DNA of 64,000 bases from Pantoea sp. (GCF_028283705.1 NZ_JAPWKD010000034.1:124001-188000), one strand, 5' to 3'; shown: positions 34,816 to 44,858, counted from the stretch's first letter. Numbers and translations are program-made. The notes: generated by a model not told the origin, from the sequence alone.

Positions 34816-36126
34816 ATGACCATCGAAATCGAATTAAAGTTCATTGCCACGCCGGAAGCGGCCGAAAAACTGGCTACAACTCTTGCAGCATGGCCTCATC
34901 AACATGTATCAGCGCGTGAGCTGACCAACATCTATTTTGAAACCGATGACAACCAGCTGCGGCGCTGGGATATGGGACTGCGCATTCGCGGCGTCGACCA
35001 GCGCTATGAAATGACGCTCAAAGCGGCAGGAAAAAGCGTGGGTGGGTTGCATCAGCGACCGGAATATAACGTCGATATCAACACGCCGGATTTGGATATC
35101 GCCTTGTTACCCGCCGAAATCTGGCCGCAGGGAACAGATGTGGCAGCGTTGCAGCAACGGCTGGAACCCCTGTTCAGCACCCATTTCCAGCGCGAGATGT
35201 GGCTGCTGCAGTTTGCCGATAGCGAAATTGAGGTGGCGTTTGATCGCGGAGCGGTAGCCGCTGGTGAGTTCAGCGAACCTTTATATGAGGTGGAGCTGGA
35301 GTTGAAGCAGGGGCAGCGTAAAGATCTGCTGCAATTTGCCCAACAGCTTATTGCTATGGGAGGGTTGCGCCTCGGCAGCCTGAGCAAAGCCGCCCGCGGT
35401 TATCAGCTGGCACAGGGCAATACACCGCGCCCATTGCGCAACCTGCCGCTACTGAAAATCCCGGCAAAGGCGACGGTAGAGCAGGGCATGATCAACGCGT
35501 TGTCCGCAGGGCTGAATCACTGGCAATACCATGAAGAAGTGTGGTTGCGTGGTAATCCGGCAGCGCGAGCGTCGGTGCTGGAGGCATTAGAAACCCTGCG
35601 TCAGGCATTCTCGCTATTTGGTGCGCTGGTGCCGCGTAAAGCCAGCAGTGATTTGCGGCAGAAGCTGACCCGTATAGAAGAGTTGCTGGCCGATAGCCAG
35701 CAGGATGCGTCGGCTCTCAGTTTTTCACTCAGCTCTGTCGATGCTCAGTTAGCGCTTACTCACTGGTTGGTAGAGGCGCAATGGCAAAACTGGCTGGATG
35801 ATAAGAGCAAAAGCAAACTGCAGGGTTCATTCAAACGCTTTAGCGACATTATGCTGAGCCGTATCACCGCTGATTTGAAAGACACGTTTGCCGATGTGCA
35901 GCTGTTTAATGAGTTTCAGGATAAAGCCACGCGTCTGAATCGCCAGCTGCTGGCGGTGCATCTGCTGGCAGGGGCGTATCCGGCTGAAGAGGTGAACAAC
36001 TGGCTGTCAGGCTGGCAGACATTGCAACATGCCATTGCCATCCAGCAGGAGCGAGGCCTGAATACGCTGGTGAATCAGGCGGTGAAGCAGGCCCCATTCT
36101 GGCTTAACAGCGGGACACCACGCTAA
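34816..36126 (+). CDS. ygiF: Inorganic triphosphatase YgiF (CYTH-CHAD)
   Basis: The 436-residue protein (E. coli 433) hydrolyses inorganic triphosphate. The N-terminal CYTH domain (1-about 200) carries the EIELKF (ExExK) signature at residues 4-9; the C-terminal CHAD domain (about 215-430) is helical and thought to bind polyphosphate. It is followed by glnE in the conserved order. Confidence 0.95.
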   Translation: MTIEIELKFIATPEAAEKLATTLAAWPHQHVSARELTNIYFETDDNQLRRWDMGLRIRGVDQRYEMTLKAAGKSVGGLHQRPEYNVDINTPDLDIALLPAEIWPQGTDVAALQQRLEPLFSTHFQREMWLLQFADSEIEVAFDRGAVAAGEFSEPLYEVELELKQGQRKDLLQFAQQLIAMGGLRLGSLSKAARGYQLAQGNTPRPLRNLPLLKIPAKATVEQGMINALSAGLNHWQYHEEVWLRGNPAARASVLEALETLRQAFSLFGALVPRKASSDLRQKLTRIEELLADSQQDASALSFSLSSVDAQLALTHWLVEAQWQNWLDDKSKSKLQGSFKRFSDIMLSRITADLKDTFADVQLFNEFQDKATRLNRQLLAVHLLAGAYPAEEVNNWLSGWQTLQHAIAIQQERGLNTLVNQAVKQAPFWLNSGTPR

Positions 36127-36156
36127 CGCCACACAAAACAGAATCAGGGAGGGAAG

Positions 36157-39009
36157 ATGTTGTTACCGTTATCGGCGCTGATGCAGGCGCAACTGACCAG
36201 TGCGGCGGAAAAGCTCAATGTGTCGCCCGACGCACTGACGCCTGAGCAGGCAGGTGCGCTCGCTTTCAGTGACTTTATTGTCGACAACCTGCAGCAGCAC
36301 CCTGAGTGGTGGCAACAGCTACAACAACAACCCCCTGAGCCTGATGAGTGGCAGTCGTATGCCAGCTGGCTGAATCAGACGCTAGAAAATGTGGATGGCG
36401 AAGCCAGCCTGATGCGTGAGCTGCGTCTGTTCCGCCGCCATATGCTGGTGCGTATCGCCTGGATGCAGTGTCTGCATCAGGCCAGCACCACACAGAGTTT
36501 GCAACAACTCAGCGTGCTGGCCGAAACCCTGATTGCAGCAGCGCGTGACTGGGTATGGCAGGATTGCTGTCGCGATTTTGGCACCCCCTGCAATGAAGCC
36601 GGTGAACCCCAGCCGATGTTGATTCTTGGCATGGGCAAACTGGGCGGCAACGAGCTTAATTTCTCCTCAGATATCGACCTGATTTTTGCCTGGCCGGAAA
36701 ACGGCGTAACTCGCGGTGGTCGGCGTGAACTCGATAATGCCCAGTTCTTTACCCGCATGGGCCAGCGTTTGATAAAAGTGCTCGATCAACCGACGGTGGA
36801 TGGCTTTGTCTACCGGGTGGATATGCGTCTGCGTCCGTTTGGCGATAGTGGTCCTCTGGTGCTGAGTTTTGCCGCGCTGGAAGATTATTATCAGGAGCAG
36901 GGGCGCGACTGGGAGCGCTATGCCATGGTCAAAGCGCGTCTGATGGGCGATGACCATGGACGCTGGAGCCAGGAATTGCAGCAAATGTTGCGGCCTTTTG
37001 TCTATCGCCGTTACATCGATTTCAGCGTCATCCAATCGCTGCGTAACATGAAGGGGATGATTGCCCGTGAAGTTCGCCGCCGTGGCCTGAAAGACAACAT
37101 CAAGCTGGGTGCGGGCGGTATCCGCGAGACCGAGTTTATCGTGCAGGTATTTCAGCTGATACGCGGTGGACGTGAGCGTTCACTTCAACTGCGATCCTTG
37201 TTACCCACGCTTGCGGCGATTGGCGAACTGGGTTTACTGACGGCGCAGCAGGTAGAGCATTTGCGCGAGGCGTATCTGTTCTTACGTCGTCTGGAAAACC
37301 TGCTGCAAAGCCTGAATGATGAACAAACCCAGACGTTACCGGAAAACGATCTTGACCGTCAGCGCCTGGCCTGGGGCATGGGGGCAGCGGATTGGCCAAC
37401 GTTGATTGCCAGCCTTGAACAGCATATGGCGGGTGTGCGTGCCATTTTCGATGAATTGATTGGCGACGATACGCCAGATATCGATGACCAGCGCGAGCTG
37501 GCCGAATTTGCGGTGTTGTGGCAGGACACGCTCGAAGAGAGCGAACTGGCGGCGCTGGTGCCGCAGCTGGATGAAGCACAGCAACGTGTGTTGTATGAAG
37601 CGCTGAACGCTTTTCGTCTGGATGTGGGGCGTCGCACCATTGGGCCACGCGGTCGTCAGGCGCTCGATCAACTGATGCCGCGCCTGCTGAGCGAGGTTTG
37701 CCCACGTCCCGATGCGGCGGTGATCCTTAGCCGCCTGACACCGCTGCTACTTGGTGTCCTGACGCGTAGCACCTATCTGGAGCTGTTAACCGAATACCAC
37801 GGCGCGTTACGTCATCTGATTCGTCTGTGCGCCGCCTCACCGATGATTGCCAGCCAGCTGGCGCGTTATCCCTTGCTGCTGGATGAACTGCTCGACCCGG
37901 CGACGCTGTATCAACCCACCGCCACGGATGCCTATCGTGATGAACTGCGCCAGTACCTGATGCGCATTCCCACGGATGATGAAGAGCAGCAGCTGGAGGC
38001 GTTGCGCCAGTTTAAGCAGGCGCAGCATCTGCGCATCGCGGCAGCCGACATCGCCGAAACGCTGCCGGTGATGAAAGTGAGTGATCACTTAACCTGGCTG
38101 GCCGAAGCGATTATCGAATCGGTGGTTCAGCAGGCGTGGAACATGATGGTGCAGCGTTATGGGCGTCCGTCCCATCTGACTCATGACGGCGAACGGGGTT
38201 TTGCCGTGGTGGGTTACGGCAAGCTCGGCGGCTGGGAACTGGGCTACAGCTCCGACCTCGACCTGGTTTTCCTGCATGACTGCCCGGATGACGCGGTGAC
38301 TGACGGCGAACGTGCCATTGATGGTCGGCAGTTCTATCTGCGTCTGGCACAGCGAGTGATGCATCTGTTCAGCACGCGTACCTCCTCCGGCATTTTGTAT
38401 GAAGTGGATGCACGCCTGCGCCCGTCCGGTGCGGCCGGGATGCTGGTCAGCACGTTTGCCGCGTTTGATGATTATCAGCGTAACGAGGCCTGGACCTGGG
38501 AACATCAGGCGCTGGTGCGTGCGCGCATTGTGTTTGGCGAAGCGGCGCTGTGCGAACAATTCAATCAGATCCGACGCGGCATTCTCTGTCTGCCACGGGA
38601 TGAAGATACGCTGCGTAAAGACGTACGTGAGATGCGGGAAAAAATGCGGGCGCACCTGAGTAACAAACATAAAGGGCGCTGGGAAATCAAAACTGATGAA
38701 GGCGGCATTACCGATATTGAATTCATCGCGCAATATCTTGTCTTATGCTACGCCGCCCGGCAGCCCGCTCTGACACGCTGGTCTGATAATGTGCGCATCT
38801 TTGAGCTGATGGCGCAGCACGACATTATGCCGGATGAGGAGGCGCGAGCGCTGACGCATGCTTATGTCACCCTGCGCGATGCGTTGCATCATCTGGCTTT
38901 GCAGGAGCTGCCTGGTCATGTGGAGCCGGAAGCCTTTGCGGCAGAACGCGCTACGGTTAATGCCAGCTGGCAACGCTGGCTGGCTGAATCTGACAGCGCG
39001 GAACACTAA
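36157..39009 (+). CDS. glnE: Bifunctional glutamine synthetase adenylyltransferase/deadenylase GlnE
   Basis: The 950-residue enzyme (E. coli 946) adenylylates and deadenylylates glutamine synthetase according to PII status. Each half has a nucleotidyltransferase motif: GMGKLGGNELNFSSDIDLIF (N-terminal deadenylylase, about residue 153) and GYGKLGGWELGYSSDLDLVF (C-terminal adenylylase, about residue 687). A GGGAGG ribosome site precedes the ATG. hldE follows after 54 bases. Confidence 0.97.
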   Translation: MLLPLSALMQAQLTSAAEKLNVSPDALTPEQAGALAFSDFIVDNLQQHPEWWQQLQQQPPEPDEWQSYASWLNQTLENVDGEASLMRELRLFRRHMLVRIAWMQCLHQASTTQSLQQLSVLAETLIAAARDWVWQDCCRDFGTPCNEAGEPQPMLILGMGKLGGNELNFSSDIDLIFAWPENGVTRGGRRELDNAQFFTRMGQRLIKVLDQPTVDGFVYRVDMRLRPFGDSGPLVLSFAALEDYYQEQGRDWERYAMVKARLMGDDHGRWSQELQQMLRPFVYRRYIDFSVIQSLRNMKGMIAREVRRRGLKDNIKLGAGGIRETEFIVQVFQLIRGGRERSLQLRSLLPTLAAIGELGLLTAQQVEHLREAYLFLRRLENLLQSLNDEQTQTLPENDLDRQRLAWGMGAADWPTLIASLEQHMAGVRAIFDELIGDDTPDIDDQRELAEFAVLWQDTLEESELAALVPQLDEAQQRVLYEALNAFRLDVGRRTIGPRGRQALDQLMPRLLSEVCPRPDAAVILSRLTPLLLGVLTRSTYLELLTEYHGALRHLIRLCAASPMIASQLARYPLLLDELLDPATLYQPTATDAYRDELRQYLMRIPTDDEEQQLEALRQFKQAQHLRIAAADIAETLPVMKVSDHLTWLAEAIIESVVQQAWNMMVQRYGRPSHLTHDGERGFAVVGYGKLGGWELGYSSDLDLVFLHDCPDDAVTDGERAIDGRQFYLRLAQRVMHLFSTRTSSGILYEVDARLRPSGAAGMLVSTFAAFDDYQRNEAWTWEHQALVRARIVFGEAALCEQFNQIRRGILCLPRDEDTLRKDVREMREKMRAHLSNKHKGRWEIKTDEGGITDIEFIAQYLVLCYAARQPALTRWSDNVRIFELMAQHDIMPDEEARALTHAYVTLRDALHHLALQELPGHVEPEAFAAERATVNASWQRWLAESDSAEH

Positions 39010-39063
39010 GCATTCTGTGCTATTATCCGCGCACTATTTTTATCGCAGTCTGGAGTCTCTGGA

Positions 39064-40488
39064 ATGAAAGTAACACTGCCCGCATTTAACCAGGCCGCTG
39101 TGCTGGTTGTCGGTGATGTGATGTTAGACCGCTACTGGTATGGCCCTACCAGCCGTATCTCTCCTGAAGCACCGGTGCCGGTGGTGAAAGTGGATACCGT
39201 GGAGGAGCGTCCTGGCGGCGCGGCCAACGTGGCGATGAACATTGCAGCACTGGGGGCGGCTTCACGTCTGATTGGCCTGACCGGCGAAGATGATGCGGCG
39301 CGTGTGCTGAGCAGCACATTGCAGCAGGTGAAGGTGGACTGCGATTTCGTGGCGGTAAAAAGCCATCCGACCATTACCAAATTGCGCGTACTGTCGCGTA
39401 ATCAGCAGCTGATTCGTCTCGATTTTGAAGAGGGGTTTGAGCAGGTCGATCCTGAGCCGATCCATCAGCGTCTGCGTCAGTCGCTGGCCCAGGCGGGAGC
39501 GCTGGTGTTGTCTGACTATGCCAAAGGGGCGCTGAATAGCGTGCAGACCATGATCCAGCTGGCGCGCGAAGCCAAAGTGCCCGTATTGATCGACCCGAAA
39601 GGCACCGATTTTGCCCGCTATCGCGGTGCTACGCTGCTGACGCCGAATCTGTCAGAGTTTGAAGCGGTAGTTGGCAAATGCAAAAACGAAGACGAGATTG
39701 TCAGCCGTGGCGTGCAACTGATGGCCGATTATGATCTTTCTGCGTTGCTGGTGACCCGTTCAGAGAATGGGATGACCTTGCTGCAACCGGGTAAAGCACC
39801 GCTGCATCTGCCCACCCAGGCGCAGGAAGTGTATGACGTGACGGGTGCCGGTGACACGGTGATTGGTGTGCTGGCTGCGGTACTGGCTGCGGGTGAAAGC
39901 CTTGAAGAAGCGTGTTTCCTCGCGAATGCGGCGGCGGGTGTGGTGGTTGGCAAGCTGGGTACGTCAACTGTCAGCCCGGTTGAACTGGAGAATGCGATCC
40001 ATGCCCGCCCGGACAGCGGTTTTGGCGTTATGGACGAGGAACAGCTGAAAGCCGCGGTGGCAATGGCTCGCCAGCGCGGCGAAAAAGTGGTGATGACCAA
40101 TGGTGTGTTCGACATCCTCCATGCGGGACATGTTTCCTACCTGGCGAATGCGCGCAAGTTGGGCGATCGTCTGATTGTGGCGGTTAACAGTGATGCCTCG
40201 ACCAAACGCCTGAAAGGCGAGACGCGTCCGGTCAATCCGCTGGAAAATCGTATGATTGTCCTGGGTGCACTGGAGGCGGTGGATTGGGTGGTGTCATTCG
40301 AAGAGGACACGCCGCAGCGCCTGATCGCTGAAGTGCTGCCGGACCTGCTGGTGAAAGGCGGTGACTACAAACCGGAAGATATCGCAGGCAGTAAAGAGGT
40401 GTGGGCCAACGGCGGTGACGTGCGGGTGCTCAACTTTGAAGACGGTATCTCTACCACCAATATCATCAAAACCATTCGCAGCCATTAA
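39064..40488 (+). CDS. hldE: Bifunctional heptose kinase/adenylyltransferase HldE
   Basis: The 474-residue protein (E. coli 477) makes ADP-heptose for LPS inner core. The N-terminal PfkB-type kinase (1-about 318) has GGAANVAMN and DVTGAGDTVIGVLAA; the C-terminal cytidylyltransferase-like domain (about 340-474) has TNGVFDILHAGHVSYL. It is intact, so a heptose-containing core is expected. Confidence 0.97.
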   Translation: MKVTLPAFNQAAVLVVGDVMLDRYWYGPTSRISPEAPVPVVKVDTVEERPGGAANVAMNIAALGAASRLIGLTGEDDAARVLSSTLQQVKVDCDFVAVKSHPTITKLRVLSRNQQLIRLDFEEGFEQVDPEPIHQRLRQSLAQAGALVLSDYAKGALNSVQTMIQLAREAKVPVLIDPKGTDFARYRGATLLTPNLSEFEAVVGKCKNEDEIVSRGVQLMADYDLSALLVTRSENGMTLLQPGKAPLHLPTQAQEVYDVTGAGDTVIGVLAAVLAAGESLEEACFLANAAAGVVVGKLGTSTVSPVELENAIHARPDSGFGVMDEEQLKAAVAMARQRGEKVVMTNGVFDILHAGHVSYLANARKLGDRLIVAVNSDASTKRLKGETRPVNPLENRMIVLGALEAVDWVVSFEEDTPQRLIAEVLPDLLVKGGDYKPEDIAGSKEVWANGGDVRVLNFEDGISTTNIIKTIRSH

Positions 40489-40494
40489 GCGGCA

Positions 40495-40526
40495 TAAAAA
40501 TGGGAGCCTCAGGCTCCCATTTTTTA
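40495..40526. terminator. Bidirectional terminator between hldE and ubiK
   Basis: An 8-bp stem TGGGAGCC/GGCTCCCA (40501-40508, 40512-40519) is bordered by an A-run and a T-run, ending both convergent transcripts. Confidence 0.9.
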
Positions 40527-40808
40527 TTTGCTTTCTTCAGCCTTCACCACGTCAGCGGCGGGTGGCACGCTGCGGCTTTCCAGCTGAGCCAGACGCTGTT
40601 CCAGCGCCGCCAGTTTCTCGCGGGTACGCAGCAGTACCTGGGTCTGCACATCAAACTCTTCACGATTAACCAGGTCCATACGGGTTAATTGCGCCTGCAA
40701 AACCTGACGAATTTTCTTTTCGACATCGTCGCCAAATTCGCGAATTCCTTTTGGCATGGCTTCGTGCACCTGGCGAGCCAGTTGTTCAATTTTTTTCGTG
40801 TCGATCAT
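40524..40808 (-). CDS. ubiK: Ubiquinone biosynthesis accessory factor UbiK (YqiC)
   Basis: The 94-residue protein is helical with a C-terminal coiled coil (LLRTREKLAALEQRLAQLE), the BMFP layout. UbiK binds UbiJ and assists the Ubi complex under aerobic conditions. Start MIDTKKIEQLARQVHEAMP is standard. It is divergent from the ribB riboswitch. Confidence 0.94.
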   Translation of the reverse strand: MIDTKKIEQLARQVHEAMPKGIREFGDDVEKKIRQVLQAQLTRMDLVNREEFDVQTQVLLRTREKLAALEQRLAQLESRSVPPAADVVKAEESK

Positions 40809-40943
40809 GATAATTTCCTGGTTACGGGGCCGATGACAGCACGTGTTCGGTCTTTATAAGCCTTAAGTGTAATGCCAGAAACGAAAAGGTTAAACCTGAA
40901 ATCTGCACAGCAGGAAATGCAAAAGCATTTGCGCTTTTGTTGA

Positions 40944-40972
40944 TTGCCCGACCAGATGATTGGCGCTATAGT
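40944..40972 (+). promoter_or_regulatory. Promoter of ribB
   Basis: TTGCCC (40944-40949), 17 bp, TATAGT (40967-40972). Transcription would begin close to 40979, just before the riboswitch. Confidence 0.7.
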
Positions 40973-40982
40973 GATTTTGCTT

Positions 40983-41128
40983 ATTCTCAGGGCGGGGCGA
41001 AATTCCCCACCGGCGGTAAATCAGCTTCGGCTGAAAGCCCGCGAGCGCTTCCACTGCAAAGTGGAAGGTCAGCAGATCCGGTGTAATTCCGGGGCCGACG
41101 GTTAAAGTCCGGATGGGAGAGGGTAACG
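40983..41128 (+). ncRNA. FMN riboswitch (RFN element) upstream of ribB
   Basis: The conserved RFN core is evident: CAGGGCGGGGCGAAATTCCCC, GGCGGTAAATCAG, AGCCCGCGAGCGC, GGTCAGCAGATCCGGT, TCCGGGGCCGACGGT and AAAGTCCGGATGGGAGAGG. It binds FMN and switches ribB off when flavin is plentiful. A further hairpin (ACGGGC/GCCCGT, 41136-41150) lies in the expression platform before ribB. Residues 40809-41235 hold no gene. Confidence 0.97.
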
Positions 41129-41235
41129 ACATCAAACGGGCTATGCCCGTATCACGTTATTGCCATGTGTTTTTTACGCACTCCTAAGCTCGCCCTGATT
41201 CTGGTAACTCATATTTTAAATAAAGGTTTTTTACC

Positions 41236-41892
41236 ATGAATCAGACGCTACTTTCTGAATTTGGCACGCCGGAACAGCGTGTAGAACGCGCCATCGATGC
41301 ACTGCGTAATGGTCGCGGTGTGATGGTGCTGGACGATGAAAATCGTGAAAACGAAGGCGACATGATCTTTGCCGCCGAAACCATGACTGTTGAGCAGATG
41401 GCGCTGACCATCCGCCACGGCAGCGGCATTGTTTGCCTGTGCCTGACTGAAGAACGCCGTCAGCAGCTCGATCTGCCGATGATGGTGGAGAACAACACCA
41501 GCTCCTTCGGCACCGGTTTTACCGTGACTATCGAAGCCGCGCAGGGTGTGACCACTGGCGTTTCTGCCAAAGATCGTATCACCACTATTCGTACCGCTGT
41601 TGCTGATGGCGCGAAACCAAGCGATCTGAACCGTCCGGGCCATGTGTTCCCGCTGCGCGCCCGTGAAGGCGGCGTGCTGGCACGTGGTGGTCATACCGAA
41701 GCCACCATCGATCTGGTTACACTTGCCGGCTTCAAACCTGCGGGTGTGCTGTGTGAACTGACCAACGATGATGGCAGCATGGCGCATGCTCCGGAAGCGA
41801 TTGTGTTTGCTAAGCAGCATGATATGCCGGTAGTGACAATTGAAGATCTGGTGGCGTATCGCCGTCAGCGCGAAACCCGTCAGGCAAGCTAA
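41236..41892 (+). CDS. ribB: 3,4-dihydroxy-2-butanone-4-phosphate synthase RibB
   Basis: The 218-residue enzyme (E. coli 217) makes the four-carbon unit of riboflavin from ribulose 5-phosphate. The acidic metal-binding loop DDENRENEGDMIFAAE (about 33-48) and HGSGIVCLCL are present. Expression is controlled by the upstream FMN riboswitch. Confidence 0.98.
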   Translation: MNQTLLSEFGTPEQRVERAIDALRNGRGVMVLDDENRENEGDMIFAAETMTVEQMALTIRHGSGIVCLCLTEERRQQLDLPMMVENNTSSFGTGFTVTIEAAQGVTTGVSAKDRITTIRTAVADGAKPSDLNRPGHVFPLRAREGGVLARGGHTEATIDLVTLAGFKPAGVLCELTNDDGSMAHAPEAIVFAKQHDMPVVTIEDLVAYRRQRETRQAS

Positions 41893-41911
41893 GCCGACAC
41901 AGCATCCCCTG

Positions 41912-41938
41912 AGGCCGGATCATCATCCGGCCTTTTTT
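41912..41938 (+). terminator. Terminator of ribB
   Basis: A 9-bp stem AGGCCGGAT/ATCCGGCCT with CATC loop (41912-41920, 41925-41933) followed by TTTTT. Confidence 0.92.
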
Positions 41939-42067
41939 ATGCCCCTTGCTCACCCCCTTTCTTATTCAAATTCCCTGATAAAGATCATCATGGTTATCAG
42001 CGTTAATCCGGCAACGAATCGGCGTATCTTAAGCTTAAGAAAACGACACTTCGTCAGAGGATTAATC

Positions 42068-42853
42068 ATGAGCAACACCCGTATGCCCGCTCTGTTTCTC
42101 GGCCACGGTAGCCCGATGAACGTGCTGGAAGACAACCGCTATACCCAGGCCTGGCAGCATTTAGGCGCAACACTACCGCGTCCACGCGCGATTCTGGCGG
42201 TATCGGCGCACTGGTACACGCGCGGCACGGCGGTGACGGCGATGAACAATCCGCGCACCATCCACGACTTCGGCGGTTTTCCGCAGGCGTTGTTTGATGT
42301 GCGTTACCCGGCTCCGGGTTCACCGGAACTGGCTCAGGAAGTGGCGGATTTGCTGGCACCGGTGGCGGTGCATCTCGATCAGGAATGGGGATTTGACCAC
42401 GGCTCATGGGGCGTGTTGGTGAAAATGTATCCTGATGCCGATATCCCAGTGGTACAGCTGAGCGTCGATGGCACCAAACCCGCTGCCTGGCACTTTGAGC
42501 TGGGACGTAAACTCGCGGCGTTGCGTGATAGCGGCGTGATGATTGTTGCCAGCGGCAATGTGGTGCATAACCTGCGCATGTTACGCTGGGAAGGCGCAAC
42601 TGAAGCCTATCCGTGGGCGGAAAGCTTCAACCAGTATGTGCTGGATAACCTGGATTATCAGGGCGATATCGAGAACAATCCGCTGGTGAATTACCTGCAA
42701 CACGAAGGGGCGAAATTGTCTAACCCGACCCCTGACCATTACCTGCCGTTGCTGTATGTGTTGGGTGCGCGTGGCACAGATGAACCCGTGTCTATCCCGG
42801 TGGAAGGGATGGAGATGGGTGCTATCAGCATGCTTTCGGTTCAGGTGGGGTAA
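42068..42853 (+). CDS. ygiD: 4,5-DOPA-extradiol-dioxygenase family protein YgiD
   Basis: The 261-residue protein belongs to the LigB-type extradiol dioxygenase family; E. coli YgiD is a zinc-dependent DOPA dioxygenase. Likely metal ligands are the His residues in LGHGSPM, SAHWY and SGNVVHNLRML. I use the ATG at 42068 (MSNTRMPALFLGHGSPMN); the frame is open further upstream across the ribB terminator. It converges with ygiC. Confidence 0.93.
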   Translation: MSNTRMPALFLGHGSPMNVLEDNRYTQAWQHLGATLPRPRAILAVSAHWYTRGTAVTAMNNPRTIHDFGGFPQALFDVRYPAPGSPELAQEVADLLAPVAVHLDQEWGFDHGSWGVLVKMYPDADIPVVQLSVDGTKPAAWHFELGRKLAALRDSGVMIVASGNVVHNLRMLRWEGATEAYPWAESFNQYVLDNLDYQGDIENNPLVNYLQHEGAKLSNPTPDHYLPLLYVLGARGTDEPVSIPVEGMEMGAISMLSVQVG

Positions 42854-42860
42854 CGTTGAT

Positions 42861-42885
42861 GCCGCCCGCAATAGTTGCGGGCGGC
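42861..42885. terminator. Hairpin between ygiD and ygiC
   Basis: A perfect 11-bp stem (42861-42871 with 42875-42885) with TAG loop lies between convergent genes. It lacks a T-run on both sides. Confidence 0.55.
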
Positions 42886-42891
42886 AGCAGA

Positions 42892-44055
42892 TTACTCAAT
42901 AAAGGTGTGCGGATAGAAGCGAGACAGATCCTGCGTGATCAGTGCACGATCTTCACGTATCCCGATCCCGGCAGGTTGATCGTCAATCAGCCAGCTACCA
43001 ATCAGCGTGTAGCTATCGCCAAATTTCGGCAGTGGATAGAACTCCTGCACAATCATCCCTTCTTCACCATATGGCCCATCGACACGCGCAATTTCCTGAC
43101 CGTGTTCGATAATGCGGATATTGGCACCTTCACGCGAAAACAGCGGTTTCACCACGTATTTGTCCATCGGTGGCACATTGGCGGCATCGGCAAAGTAAGC
43201 GGGCAACAGGTTGGGATGATTTGGGAACATTTCCCACAACAATGGCAGCAAGGCTTTGTTGGAAATGATGCTTTTCCATGCCGGTTCCAGCCAGCGTACC
43301 CCAGCATCTGCCAGCTTGGTGGAGAACACCTCGCGCAGCATAAATTCCCACGGGTAAAGCTTGAACAGGTTACTGATTATCTGGTCATTGGGATCCGTAA
43401 ACTGGCCTTTTTCACCTAAACCAATTTCGTCGATATACAGAAATTCACTCGGTAGACCGGCCTCGGTAGCACAATCCTGCAAATATTGCACTGTGCCGCG
43501 ATCCTCTTCAGTATCCCGACAACAGGCGAAATGCAGCCAGTTAAAGCCATGCTGCTGATGTAACTCAGCGAAGCGGGCAATCAGCTTCTCCTGCAGGCTA
43601 TTAAACTGGTCGCTTCCCTGCGGCAGGTTACCCGCATTCTGTTGATCTTCCAGCCAAATCCATTGGAAAAATGCCGCCTCATACAGTGAGGTTGGCGTAT
43701 CGGCATTATTCTCCAGCAGTTTGATATCGCCCTTGCCGTCCCAGGCCAAATCGAGACGCGAATAGAGCGAGGGCTGGCGTGATTTCCACGAATCACGCAC
43801 AAAGTCCCAGGTGTGCTTTGGAATGCAGAAGCGGGTGAGTAGTGCTTCACTGCTCACCACTTTATCCACCACCTGGAGGCACATCTGATGCAGCTCTGCG
43901 GTGGTATCTTCCAGCTGCTCAATTTGCGCCAGCGTGAACTGGTAATACGCCTCTTCACTCCAGTAAGGTTCGCCATGCATGGTGTGAAACTGAAAACCAT
44001 ACTCGGTGGCCTTTTCGCGCCAGTCCGGGCGTTCGGTGATGGTAATACGTTGCAT
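42892..44055 (-). CDS. ygiC: ATP-grasp glutathionylspermidine synthase family protein YgiC
   Basis: The 387-residue protein (E. coli 386) matches the C-terminal synthetase part of Gsp, without the amidase domain. DLAWDGKGDIKLLENNADTPTSLYE and VVKPLFSREGANI are family motifs. The in vivo substrate is unknown. It lies eight bases after ygiB, forming a two-gene operon downstream of tolC as in E. coli. Confidence 0.93.
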   Translation of the reverse strand: MQRITITERPDWREKATEYGFQFHTMHGEPYWSEEAYYQFTLAQIEQLEDTTAELHQMCLQVVDKVVSSEALLTRFCIPKHTWDFVRDSWKSRQPSLYSRLDLAWDGKGDIKLLENNADTPTSLYEAAFFQWIWLEDQQNAGNLPQGSDQFNSLQEKLIARFAELHQQHGFNWLHFACCRDTEEDRGTVQYLQDCATEAGLPSEFLYIDEIGLGEKGQFTDPNDQIISNLFKLYPWEFMLREVFSTKLADAGVRWLEPAWKSIISNKALLPLLWEMFPNHPNLLPAYFADAANVPPMDKYVVKPLFSREGANIRIIEHGQEIARVDGPYGEEGMIVQEFYPLPKFGDSYTLIGSWLIDDQPAGIGIREDRALITQDLSRFYPHTFIE

Positions 44056-44063
44056 GATGCTGC

Positions 44064-44723
44064 TTAGCCTCCCAGCGAGCGGGAGCTGGTGCCGGTGGCA
44101 CTGCTGCGCTGCATGGTATTTTGTTTCGCTACTGTTTCACCAAAACCGCCACGGGTGATGGTTGACGTGGTGGCGGGTTTTGGTGCCATAGCGGTTTTCG
44201 GCACGTTCATGGTACGGCCAGAGGTTGCCGTTCCGTAGTTCTTACCGGATGCATCAACAAACTGGCCATTCGCCGGGCTGTTGGGGGTTTTGGGTGAGAA
44301 CAACGGTTGCTGCGCAAAACCTGCGCCACCGCCCATCATACGGCCCATCATATAACCGGCCATCAGTGGCATCCAGAAGCTGCCACTCTGCTGGGCTTCG
44401 GCATTGGTGCCCGCCTGAGCAGGGGTCTGCTGACACTGGTTTTCACCAAATTCCGCCACACAATCTTCACGCGTCGCGTATTTAGGGGCGGTGCGTTCCG
44501 CTTCTTTCTTCGCGTTGTTATACGCGGTGGTACATTGTGCGCTCTGGCTCGGATTGGCCTTAGCGCAGTCGTCTGCATTCTGATAAAGCGAGACGGTTTC
44601 GTCACTCTGTTCGCAGCCAGCCAGCATAAACACTGCGGTCACCGCGAGTGCCACTGGCGTTAAATGGCGTGCCTGCCAGCTTTTACGGAAAGCGGCATGT
44701 CGAATATTTTTAGTCCGTTTCAT
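44064..44723 (-). CDS. ygiB: DUF1190 lipoprotein YgiB
   Basis: The 219-residue protein has a long basic N-terminus, a hydrophobic segment and lipobox LAGC (Cys about residue 37), then Cys pairs in DDCAKANPSQSAQC and EDCVAEFGENQCQQ. The rest is Gly/Ser/Thr/Pro-rich, low complexity, with a Met/Gly stretch (GYMMGRMMGGGAGF). The function is unknown; conserved linkage to tolC and ygiC suggests an envelope role. Confidence 0.92.
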   Translation of the reverse strand: MKRTKNIRHAAFRKSWQARHLTPVALAVTAVFMLAGCEQSDETVSLYQNADDCAKANPSQSAQCTTAYNNAKKEAERTAPKYATREDCVAEFGENQCQQTPAQAGTNAEAQQSGSFWMPLMAGYMMGRMMGGGAGFAQQPLFSPKTPNSPANGQFVDASGKNYGTATSGRTMNVPKTAMAPKPATTSTITRGGFGETVAKQNTMQRSSATGTSSRSLGG

Positions 44724-44835
44724 TTCATTTCATCCTGTGCCCAAAGGTAACGCATAGGATAAGGGGTGAGTGGTTGAAATTAAAGCGACAGGCCGGATGG
44801 TGAGGGGATCTTTACGTAGCTATACGTTTGAATGA

Positions 44836-44858
44836 GAAAGGGGCCGTAAGCGGCCCCG
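44836..44858 (-). terminator. Hairpin after tolC
   Basis: A 7-bp stem GGGGCCG/CGGCCCC (44840-44846, 44851-44857) with TAAG loop followed on the minus strand by TTTCTCATT. It is a moderate terminator, allowing possible read-through to ygiB. Confidence 0.6.
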